Shown here: piece by piece, positions 7,567 through 12,885 of the stretch
How positions within the stretch are numbered: the stretch's first letter is position 1
How the letters are laid out: every line of letters begins with the position of its first letter
Assembly: GCA_021806355.1 (NCBI GenBank)
Contig: JAJZXT010000013.1
Span: 1-12,885 of the forward strand
Source: Thermoplasmata archaeon
GTDB lineage: Archaea > Thermoplasmatota > Thermoplasmata > Thermoplasmatales > Thermoplasmataceae
Direction of reading: 5' to 3'
DNA: 12,885 bases
Made by a program: the position numbers and the translations under genes
The notes under the pieces: model-generated
Told to the model about the DNA's origin: nothing
What the model saw: the letters and a program-made list of their open reading frames with translations, nothing else
Databases searched by the model: none

Positions 7567-7796
7567 TTACCCGGTTCCTCGCTTATTCGTTTTATGATTT
7601 CAATCAAAACCGAGATGATAAACCGGTATTCGGTATCGATATCCCCTGATGATAATTCCCCAGCGTGCTTCTTTCCCATCAGTATGATCCTTTCCAGCCT
7701 CTGGACATCTTCATTCCTCATTGCATCCCGTGAAGACAGGATTCTAGAACATAGCTCCTCTACAGCCTGCCTTGACGTAATTGTTGATCTTCCCAT
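7563..7796 (-). CDS. Small helical protein co-transcribed with polB2
   Basis: This 77-residue protein matches no family I know. It is rich in Glu, Arg and Ile and predicted largely helical: heptad-like hydrophobic spacing runs through AVEELCSRILSSRD and VQRLERIILMGKK, and YRFIISVLIEIIKRISEE forms an amphipathic C-terminal helix. There is no membrane segment or metal motif; there is one cysteine (Cys16). It starts inside the end of the RecA-like gene (37-nt overlap) and its stop overlaps the polB2 start, so the three are translationally coupled. A strong GGAGG lies 7 nt ahead of its ATG. The placement suggests an adaptor or subunit for PolB2; that is inference from position only. Confidence 0.75.
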   Translation of the reverse strand: MGRSTITSRQAVEELCSRILSSRDAMRNEDVQRLERIILMGKKHAGELSSGDIDTEYRFIISVLIEIIKRISEEPGK

Positions 7797-8233
7797 ATAG
7801 GTGCCTCCGCCGGGTTTATACCGACCATAGCCAGTTCAATTGGCTTCATGTAATATTTTAATTTGCCGGGACCCCCGATTACATTGAGAATAATCTTTGA
7901 ACCATGGATTGAAGATTTTATCCTTAATAATTCAAGTATCGATTCAACCATCAACAGGTCCCATTCGTCTGATACCCTTGATATGATGAATATTATCACT
8001 TTCTCCATCTGCTGTTCCCGCAATATACGAATAAATTGGTAAGATGTCAGTATTCTTTGAATGAATACTTCTGAATCCCTGAGTGAATTCAAATGCTCTC
8101 TCGTCAATATTATTCCGTCAGATATGAGGAAATTAATCTTTCCGTCTTTTTCAACATAATCTATGCATCTCACAAATGAGTCCCAAGTGAAGCTTTCCGG
8201 GTTCCATATCCTCATGAATCCTCTTTTCACCAT
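7760..8233 (-). CDS. Truncated RecA/RadA-like protein lacking the P-loop
   Basis: This 157-residue protein is compatible with a shrunken RecA/RadA core. In order: GKINFLIS (31-38), where RadA has GEITEFYG, followed by DGIILTREH instead of the GxxxxGKT P-loop; VFIQRILTSYQFIRILRE (56-73), resembling the RadA segment with ARAxNxxHQ; a hydrophobic strand KVIIFIISRVSDEW (78-91) where Walker B should end in Asp-Ser but does not; and KIILNVIGGPGK (113-124), matching the later strand. No nucleotide-binding residues survive, so it would be a non-catalytic, RecA-derived partner, comparable in idea to bacterial ImuA. The frame is open to an ATG at 8260, but GGAGAT 9 nt ahead of the ATG at 8233 favours the shorter start. 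It is first in the operon with the 77-residue gene and polB2. The homology is my reading of weak similarity and needs a profile search. Confidence 0.6.
   Translation of the reverse strand: MVKRGFMRIWNPESFTWDSFVRCIDYVEKDGKINFLISDGIILTREHLNSLRDSEVFIQRILTSYQFIRILREQQMEKVIIFIISRVSDEWDLLMVESILELLRIKSSIHGSKIILNVIGGPGKLKYYMKPIELAMVGINPAEAPIWEDQQLRQGRL
7804..7808 (-). promoter_or_regulatory. Strong Shine-Dalgarno site for the 77-residue gene
   Basis: GGAGG on the minus strand, 7 nt ahead of the ATG at 7796, lies inside the coding region of the RecA-like gene. It confirms this start and an independent ribosome entry within the operon. Confidence 0.65.
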
Positions 8234-8242
8234 GATTGAATG

Positions 8243-8248
8243 ATCTCC
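8243..8248 (-). promoter_or_regulatory. Shine-Dalgarno site that decides the RecA-like start
   Basis: GGAGAT on the minus strand, 9 nt ahead of the ATG at 8233. It argues against the upstream in-frame ATG at 8260, which would add an odd MYCCGDHSI leader. Confidence 0.5.
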
Positions 8249-8447
8249 ACAACAATACATTTATTCATGAAGAAAAAAATGAGTAAATGGTGTTCAACAG
8301 CGGTTTTTCAGATTTTACGTCATTGATAAACCCCCAGATTCTTTAAAATTTTGAAGTCGACTTTGGTAATTTCAAAACTGCCATTCACTATTTTCAATGC
8401 CGATGAGCAATAATCCGCTGCACAGGAAGGTTTCGGTGTTCATGTTT

Positions 8448-8468
8448 ATAATTACCATAATAAAAAAC
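8448..8468 (+). repeat. 21-bp repeat, copy 1
   Basis: The copy begins ATAATTACC and continues ATAATAAAAAAC. It matches copy 2 (8645-8665) at 19 of 21 positions. A TATA-like TTATATG follows 10 nt later, but no gene starts at the matching distance. Confidence 0.45.
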
Positions 8469-8644
8469 CTATGGCGCTTATATGTGGATGGGTGGATAAA
8501 AAAAGGCATCAAGTTTACCATATAGAAACTGCCTTCCTGACACCATCTATCATATGAGTAAATTACTACATACGCCGTGAATGCTTCGATATCATTGCTT
8601 TCAAGGGTATATTCCAACAAAAATAATTATAATCACAATCGCAT

Positions 8645-8665
8645 ATAATCATCATAATAAAAAAC
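8645..8665 (+). repeat. 21-bp repeat, copy 2, next to the membrane-protein promoter
   Basis: The copy begins ATAATCATC and continues ATAATAAAAAAC. It ends about 6 nt ahead of the TATA box at 8671-8679, in the position of a BRE or activator site. The two differences from copy 1 are both T/C changes. Confidence 0.45.
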
Positions 8666-8670
8666 AAAGA

Positions 8671-8679
8671 ATATATATA
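8671..8679 (+). promoter_or_regulatory. TATA box of the small membrane protein gene
   Basis: ATATATATA preceded by an A-rich stretch, centred 26 nt before the ATG at 8701. This predicts a leaderless transcript beginning at or next to the start codon and fixes the start. Confidence 0.65.
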
Positions 8680-8700
8680 CTCTATGATGATGTAGTACAT

Positions 8701-9009
8701 ATGACCGTCTTGAGTCCGACTATAATCTTGGTACTGGTATTCGTGATAGGATTGCTCATCGGTTTAGCCATCAAAAAGGGTATTGTTGCCGTTATTTTGG
8801 CATTAATCGCCATGTTCATTGCATCATATATAGGATTTTCTCTAGCTCCTAATTATTCTATGCAGGACATCCTTAGCAAAATTGGAAGCCACGTTAGCAT
8901 TGTGGTGAATGAAGTAAACAAGCTTATATCAGTAGGATTTGCTGCATCATTAACTCTGACAGTGGTTTTGTTTGCAGTTGGGCTCCTGATAGGATTATGG
9001 AAAGGATAA
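8701..9009 (+). CDS. Small three-helix membrane protein of unknown function
   Basis: This 102-residue hydrophobic protein has three likely membrane segments, about 5-22, 27-47 and 79-99. A polar, amphipathic loop (about 48-76) contains NYSMQDILSKIGSHVSIVVNEVN. Segments one and three share the hexapeptide GLLIGL, each followed by a short basic end (AIKKG, WKG), which suggests an internal duplication or a symmetric helix-packing motif. There is no signal peptide beyond the first helix and no catalytic motif. The frame is open upstream to 8581, but the added residues are unlike a protein N-terminus and the TATA box places the start at 8701. It stands alone, convergent with aroA. I do not recognise a named family. 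Confidence 0.75.
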   Translation: MTVLSPTIILVLVFVIGLLIGLAIKKGIVAVILALIAMFIASYIGFSLAPNYSMQDILSKIGSHVSIVVNEVNKLISVGFAASLTLTVVLFAVGLLIGLWKG

Positions 9010-9021
9010 TGCTTTTCGTTG

Positions 9022-9043
9022 CGCAATCTCGTGTTAGATTGCG
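9022..9043. terminator. 8-bp hairpin between convergent genes
   Basis: CGCAATCT and AGATTGCG form a perfect stem with a 6-nt loop (CGTGTT) in the 43-nt gap between the membrane-protein stop and the aroA stop. It could protect or help end transcripts from both sides. It lacks a T-run directly after the stem on either strand; TTTTCGTT precedes it on the plus strand. Confidence 0.4.
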
Positions 9044-9052
9044 ACAGACAGT

Positions 9053-10324
9053 TTAGGAAAGGATTTCTGTTGATATGCCAACCTTGCGAAGATCCATGAA
9101 GAATGTTGGATAACTTTTTCCAATGTTTTTTTCATTGAATAATATAGTATCTGAATGTCCTGAAACTATTGTCGCAATAGCTGCAGCCATTATCATTCTG
9201 TGATCCTTGAAATCAATCTTTTCGGGCTTTTTTATCTCCTTCCCTCGCTTTATTATCAGAGTTGAACCATCGTTGTTTATGATTGCCCCGAACAGTTCGG
9301 CGAGGTTAACGATTCCCAGGATTCGGTTGCTTTCCTTTATTGAGAGTCTTCCTATATTCCTCATGATGACACCGGCCTCAGAGAATATGCCTATAACAGC
9401 TAACGGGGGGGCGAGATCCGGGTTCTGGTCTACGTCCAGTTCAATGACACCAAGATTTGAGGCCCTGCATTCAACATCCAATTTCAGATCTTCCAATTGA
9501 TCAATCTTCAAATAATTGCTTAAAATTTTAATAATGGCAGAATCCGGTTGAAGTGAAAAATTTCTTAGCCCAGATACCAAGATGCCCTTTTCTGAACTAA
9601 GCAATCCAAGCACTATGAAATAGGCTGCCGAGGAAAAGTCTGGCTCCACGCCTATCTCCCTGTTTTCATTGCTAATTTTACCGCTTACCCTGATAAACCC
9701 CGGCTTTCTTAGAACGGATATTCCAAATTCAGAAAGGCAATTTTCAGTGATGCCTATGTACCCTCCAGAAGTTTCTTTCCCACTTACTGTTATATTTCCA
9801 TCAAAGTGGCCAGCTACAGCCATCATCATCAGACTGCTGACAAACTGGGAGCTCATCTCGCCATTGATGTTTACGTCCAGGCTGTTGATATTTGAAGCGT
9901 CAATCCTTATTTTGTTTTCTGGGATCCTGTTTATCTTTACACCCCTTGACATTAAGGCGTTTTCAAGTGGCGCATTTGGCCTCGACGAAAGAGATTCTTC
10001 CATAAGGAATGTGGTTTTGCATCTCTTGCCAGATAAGAGTCCAAGTGATAATCTGAATGATGTTGCTGATTCACCTACATAAACCGTGCCTGGGCACCTG
10101 AAGCTCCCCGATATTGATACCGTGCCACGATCATATTTCACGTCTGTGTTAATCTCTTTCGAAATGCCTATGGCCACAAGTTCATCGTCTGAACCGGTGA
10201 TATTCCTGATTTGTGTTTTGCCGTTCCCCAATGATGCGATCAGAATATATCTTTGAGCATAGCTCTTGCTTGAGGGCGGAATTATAGTTCCATGTGGGGC
10301 ACTGCCATGTAATTTAAACGTCAT
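9053..10324 (-). CDS. aroA: 3-phosphoshikimate 1-carboxyvinyltransferase (EPSP synthase)
   Basis: This 423-residue enzyme joins shikimate 3-phosphate and phosphoenolpyruvate to give EPSP, the penultimate step to chorismate, in the cytoplasm. The marks are PPSSKSYAQR (Lys20, Ser21, Arg25), VGESATSFR (83-91), SSQF and SGKETSGGYIG in the middle, DFSSAAYF, DQNPDLAPP (the conserved Asp), KESNR, and DHRMIMAAA near the C-terminus. At the position of E. coli Gly96 it has Ala87 (GESAT, as in the GNAAT of class II enzymes), so the phosphoenolpyruvate pocket may tolerate glyphosate. It is the last gene of the aro operon; its ATG lies inside the end of the shikimate kinase gene (11-nt overlap), suggesting coupled translation. 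Length and motif order are normal. Confidence 0.95.
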   Translation of the reverse strand: MTFKLHGSAPHGTIIPPSSKSYAQRYILIASLGNGKTQIRNITGSDDELVAIGISKEINTDVKYDRGTVSISGSFRCPGTVYVGESATSFRLSLGLLSGKRCKTTFLMEESLSSRPNAPLENALMSRGVKINRIPENKIRIDASNINSLDVNINGEMSSQFVSSLMMMAVAGHFDGNITVSGKETSGGYIGITENCLSEFGISVLRKPGFIRVSGKISNENREIGVEPDFSSAAYFIVLGLLSSEKGILVSGLRNFSLQPDSAIIKILSNYLKIDQLEDLKLDVECRASNLGVIELDVDQNPDLAPPLAVIGIFSEAGVIMRNIGRLSIKESNRILGIVNLAELFGAIINNDGSTLIIKRGKEIKKPEKIDFKDHRMIMAAAIATIVSGHSDTILFNEKNIGKSYPTFFMDLRKVGISTEILS

Positions 10325-11147
10325 CTTGATCTCTTACTCTGGCCGGTTCGTTTGAGAAACTGGTTCTTATTGGCGAAAGATTGAAGTTTTCCAGTTCTTT
10401 GTAGGCATAATCTGCTTCCCGCTCACTTTTAAAGACAGCAAATATTGCTGGTCCTTTTCCGCTCTGCCCCAAACACAGTGGATCCAGGTTCCTAATCCTG
10501 TCCAATTTATGCTTATCATCCCCGTAAATCTCCATGAATATTTCACCGTTGGCTTTCATTGCCTCCAAAAACCTGCCTTCAATAATCATATCCTCTATAA
10601 CCTTGAATCTTTCCATATATGGTGTAAAATCAAAACTTCCTGCGTTGAATGAACTTCTTTCTTCCTTTCCGGGGATCACTATTACATTCATCTCCTTCAT
10701 AACAAATCTTTTGATCAGTTTATTTTCCCTGTTATCACAATAGCATAGCCCGCCATAGATGCATGAACATATATCATCAAAAGCACCGGTGTAGGATAAT
10801 TTAAGAATTTTAGAAATTTCTGCGGATTCCTCTGCCAGTTGCTGCATCGAATTGAAAAGCCCAAATATCTTATCAATTCCCATCAGCAAGCCAGTGATAA
10901 GGGCACTGCTGCTTTTTAATCCGTTTCCTTGCGGTATTTTTGATTTTATCTCTATGTCATAATTTCCAGAAATACCGAATCTTCTCCTGGCTATGTTCCA
11001 GAATTCCTCAAAACGGCCTGACGAACTATTAGATTCACGCATCACTATTTCCATCGGCAGATCAATTGCGACTGAGGCACCTCGTCCATTTGCAAATGCG
11101 CTTAAGACGGATATTCCACCATTGATAGACACTCCCACATGGTTCAT
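10314..11147 (-). CDS. aroK: Archaeal-type shikimate kinase, GHMP family
   Basis: This 277-residue enzyme phosphorylates shikimate with ATP. It belongs to the GHMP kinase family, unrelated to the bacterial P-loop AroK and characteristic of archaea. The N-terminal strand-loop GGISVLSAFANGRGASVAID is typical of archaeal shikimate kinase. The ATP-binding motif 2 is IPQGNGLKSSSA (71-82), and the C-terminal glycine motif is LGQSGKGPAIFAVF. AFDDICSCIYGG matches the family's conserved Asp-containing helix. Its ATG overlaps the TGA of aroE (ATGA) and its end overlaps the aroA start. A GGAGG lies 13 nt ahead of the ATG, longer than ideal, so translation may mainly depend on coupling. Confidence 0.93.
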   Translation of the reverse strand: MNHVGVSINGGISVLSAFANGRGASVAIDLPMEIVMRESNSSSGRFEEFWNIARRRFGISGNYDIEIKSKIPQGNGLKSSSALITGLLMGIDKIFGLFNSMQQLAEESAEISKILKLSYTGAFDDICSCIYGGLCYCDNRENKLIKRFVMKEMNVIVIPGKEERSSFNAGSFDFTPYMERFKVIEDMIIEGRFLEAMKANGEIFMEIYGDDKHKLDRIRNLDPLCLGQSGKGPAIFAVFKSEREADYAYKELENFNLSPIRTSFSNEPARVRDQDDV

Positions 11148-11965
11148 CTGGATTCGCTTTCCTCCAATCTCTCTCTAACTTCCGCAAACACATCCATATC
11201 TGGAAAATCACCATGAAATAAATTGTAGGACTCAAGAGCCTGCTGAAAGAACATCTCCCTACCGTTTATGCAGGTTGCGTTTGCCGTTTTAGCTACCTCA
11301 AGGAATTTGGTGCTTCTTCTTGCATAGAGTAAATCAATAGCTACGGCATTTTCAGAAAAATTTGATGATTTGACCGGAGATTGATCACCTTCATTCGTAC
11401 CCAGCGGAGTGCAATTAATTACAATATCAAATCGCCCATTTGCGGGATACCCTGAAATTTCTGCCCCTTCCATATATTCAAATCCCTGAAACTTAGTTCT
11501 GGCCCTTTCCGGCTCTCTGGATAAGACGATAACAGACTTTGGCGTAAAATCTGAAAATATGCAATATAAAATAGTCTTGAATACCCCACCGGTGCCAGCA
11601 ATGCAGATTTGCTTCCCATCTATTTCTATATTATTTGCCTCAAGGGTTCTCTTGAAACCTGAATAATCAGTGTTGTGTGCATACAGGGTTCCCGATTCGT
11701 TTGTTATTACATTAGCGCTTCCTATTCTCCATACCAGTGGATTCCTCTGCTCAATATGCCTTAATATTGTCTCTTTGTAGGGAGAAGTAACATTGAAACC
11801 GTTCATAGATGAGCTGGCAAATCCAATGAACTTTGCCATGGAAGAAATGTCAAGGTCAATGGCTGCATAAAAATAATCCATTTTCTTGATTTTATAGATT
11901 TCATTGAAGAGCCTCTGGCTCCATGATTGCCGAACGGGAGTCCCTATTAAGCCTGTTAGGTTCAT
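11144..11965 (-). CDS. aroE: Shikimate dehydrogenase
   Basis: This 273-residue enzyme reduces 3-dehydroshikimate to shikimate with NADPH. Seen are GLIGTPVRQSWSQ (shikimate-binding serines), GFNVTSPYKE with Lys64 as the catalytic lysine, AHNTD with Asp100 as its partner, the dinucleotide loop GTGGVFKT (124-131; normally GAGGAARA, so somewhat divergent), INCTPLGT, DLLYARRSTKFLE and the C-terminal NGREMFFQQALESYNLF, which matches the family GxxMLxxQ motif. It starts 12 nt after aroB. There is no strong Shine-Dalgarno, although GATGATG precedes the ATG. Length is usual for the family. Confidence 0.95.
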   Translation of the reverse strand: MNLTGLIGTPVRQSWSQRLFNEIYKIKKMDYFYAAIDLDISSMAKFIGFASSSMNGFNVTSPYKETILRHIEQRNPLVWRIGSANVITNESGTLYAHNTDYSGFKRTLEANNIEIDGKQICIAGTGGVFKTILYCIFSDFTPKSVIVLSREPERARTKFQGFEYMEGAEISGYPANGRFDIVINCTPLGTNEGDQSPVKSSNFSENAVAIDLLYARRSTKFLEVAKTANATCINGREMFFQQALESYNLFHGDFPDMDVFAEVRERLEESESR

Positions 11966-11977
11966 TTTAGCATCATC

Positions 11978-12885
11978 TTAGATTTTCCCATTGAATTCTC
12001 TCAATGCATCCGATATAATGTCAGGGGTAACCGCTGTCAAGACTACCTCCCCAATTTTAACTGGCAAGGACATATAGATATTATTTTCTGATATTTTCTT
12101 GTCATTTCTAATGAACTTCAGGAGGATTTCTTTATTATAGCTGCACATGCTGACCGGCTTTATTCCAAACCTGTTCATGAATTCAATAATGGCTGAGTAA
12201 ACGTCCTCCTCCGCCAATCCCATTTTTCTTGAAATTATGGATTCGATGAGCATCCCAGTGGCTATAGCCTTTCCGTGACTAATGCCGGATTTGGAAATAG
12301 CCTCTATTGCATGCCCAACAGTGTGTCCAAAGTTCAGCTTTGCCCTTATACCTACCTTATCGTAATAATCCTTGGATATTATTCCATGCTTAATTTTCAC
12401 GCTTTTTGAAATGATCTGTATTAATGCCTCCCTATTCTTCAACTCAGATATATCGTGAAACCTTGAAATTATTGAAAAGAGGTCGGATTTTTCTATGATC
12501 GCATACTTTATTACTTCACAAAGGCCATCTTTCATGTTAGAGTCTTCTGAAGCTGTGAGAAAATGGGTATCAGCCATAACGACTGAAGGATCATAGAATG
12601 TTCCTATGACATTCTTTATCCCTCCATAATTTATGCCGTTTTTCCCCCCTATTGAGCTATCGACCTGGGATAGAAGCGTCGTGGGAATCGCCATGAATTT
12701 CATTCCTCTTTTATAAGTGGCTGCCACGAAACCTGCCATGTCTCCTACCGTACCCCCTCCAATATAACCCAAAAGTGATGATTTCTCGATTTGCTCCTGA
12801 AGCATGATGGACATTATTTTCTGGTAATTTTTTATGTTTTTTAGGTTCTCCCCATCAGAGACTATAAATTTTATTACTCCCTGCC
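11978..12885 (-). CDS. aroB: 3-dehydroquinate synthase, N-terminus beyond the window
   Basis: AroB converts 3-deoxy-arabino-heptulosonate 7-phosphate to 3-dehydroquinate with NAD+ and a divalent metal, the second step of the pathway. Visible are GGGTVGDMAGFVAATYKRG (NAD loop), PTTLLSQVDSSIGGKNGIN, DGLCEVIKYAII with the metal-binding Glu, and LNFGHTVGHAIE with the metal-binding histidines, so the active site is complete. The frame stays open from the internal ATG at 12814 to the window edge. The added residues include IVSDGENLKN, the conserved PDGExxK region, so 12814 is not the true start. About 301 residues are seen, with some 40-50 missing. Any upstream partner (DAHP synthase or aroD) would lie outside the window. 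Confidence 0.95.
   Translation of the reverse strand, partial: QGVIKFIVSDGENLKNIKNYQKIMSIMLQEQIEKSSLLGYIGGGTVGDMAGFVAATYKRGMKFMAIPTTLLSQVDSSIGGKNGINYGGIKNVIGTFYDPSVVMADTHFLTASEDSNMKDGLCEVIKYAIIEKSDLFSIISRFHDISELKNREALIQIISKSVKIKHGIISKDYYDKVGIRAKLNFGHTVGHAIEAISKSGISHGKAIATGMLIESIISRKMGLAEEDVYSAIIEFMNRFGIKPVSMCSYNKEILLKFIRNDKKISENNIYMSLPVKIGEVVLTAVTPDIISDALREFNGKI

Larger units (their letters stand above)
8261..8700. other. Long AT-rich intergenic region
   Basis: About 440 nt between the divergent polB2 operon and the small membrane protein gene. It must hold the polB2 operon promoter, but no strong TATA box is visible on the minus strand; weak candidates are ATTTACTCA near 8284 and AATAAATGTA near 8263. 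It holds two near-identical 21-bp repeats and one clear plus-strand TATA box. An 82-codon minus-strand frame (8372-8620) has no family-like sequence and is probably not a gene. No tRNA or other RNA gene is recognised. Confidence 0.6.

Noticed and set aside
8360..8395. ANTTTC hexamers resembling the Sulfolobus damage-response motif
   Set aside because: Two occur in the polB2 upstream region, but such hexamers are expected by chance in AT-rich DNA and the motif is not established for this lineage.
8372..8620. 82-codon minus-strand frame in the intergenic region
   Set aside because: The translation looks random (scattered Tyr, Cys, His and Met), there is no ribosome site or TATA box at its start, and it spans repeat copy 1.
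8581..8700. Upstream extension of the small membrane protein
   Set aside because: The TATA box at 8671-8679 lies inside it and sets a leaderless start at 8701; the extra residues are Ile/Tyr/His-rich and unlike an N-terminus.
12814..12885. ATG at 12814 as the aroB start
   Set aside because: The frame continues to the window edge and encodes the conserved DGENLK region of AroB upstream of that ATG.
1..12885. CRISPR array, tRNA or rRNA genes
   Set aside because: No regularly spaced repeats and no recognisable tRNA or rRNA sequence were seen on either strand.

Overview
The window reads as a chromosomal segment of an acidophilic euryarchaeon of the Thermoplasmata (Thermoplasma, Ferroplasma, Cuniculiplasma and relatives). 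The grounds are an Orc1/Cdc6 AAA+ protein, a PolB2-type family B DNA polymerase, an archaeal GHMP-type shikimate kinase inside an aro operon, AT-rich TATA boxes about 26 nt ahead of start codons (leaderless transcripts), and moderate G+C. This placement is inference; no rRNA or tRNA gene lies in the window to confirm it.

Layout. (1) 1-252: the 5' end of a decayed, frameshifted transposase running off the left edge, then a hairpin plus T-run that could end the next gene. (2) 253-1152 (-): an ornithine cyclodeaminase / mu-crystallin family reductase. It is divergent from an unrecognised 98-residue protein (1239-1535, +), and the shared promoter carries a 12-bp direct repeat. (3) 1675-2685 (+): a zinc-type alcohol dehydrogenase. 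(4) 2743-4422 (+): a cobalamin-type radical SAM protein, a possible tetraether-lipid ring synthase, overlapping by ATGA with an Orc1/Cdc6 gene (4419-5534, +). (5) 8233 to 5557 (-): a tightly overlapping three-gene operon. It encodes a RecA/RadA-like protein without a P-loop, a 77-residue helical protein and PolB2, and it converges on the Orc1/Cdc6 gene. (6) 8234-8700: a long AT-rich spacer with two near-identical 21-bp repeats, followed by a leaderless small membrane protein gene (8701-9009, +). (7) 12885 to 9053 (-): an aroB-aroE-aroK-aroA operon of the shikimate pathway, with aroB cut by the right edge.

How the genes work together. The aro genes give successive or near-successive shikimate pathway steps: 3-dehydroquinate synthase, shikimate dehydrogenase, shikimate kinase and EPSP synthase. 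No 3-dehydroquinate dehydratase gene lies between aroB and aroE. The most interesting part is 4419-8233. The polymerase keeps the two metal-binding aspartates of the polymerase site but has lost the proofreading carboxylates, and it is co-expressed with an apparently ATPase-dead RecA-like protein and a small helical partner. That resembles in outline the bacterial ImuA-ImuB-DnaE2 mutasome, and suggests an archaeal damage-tolerance (translesion) cassette. An Orc1/Cdc6 paralog next door is notable because in Sulfolobus an Orc1/Cdc6 paralog (Orc1-2) regulates the DNA damage response, including PolB2. These functional links are inference from sequence and gene order.
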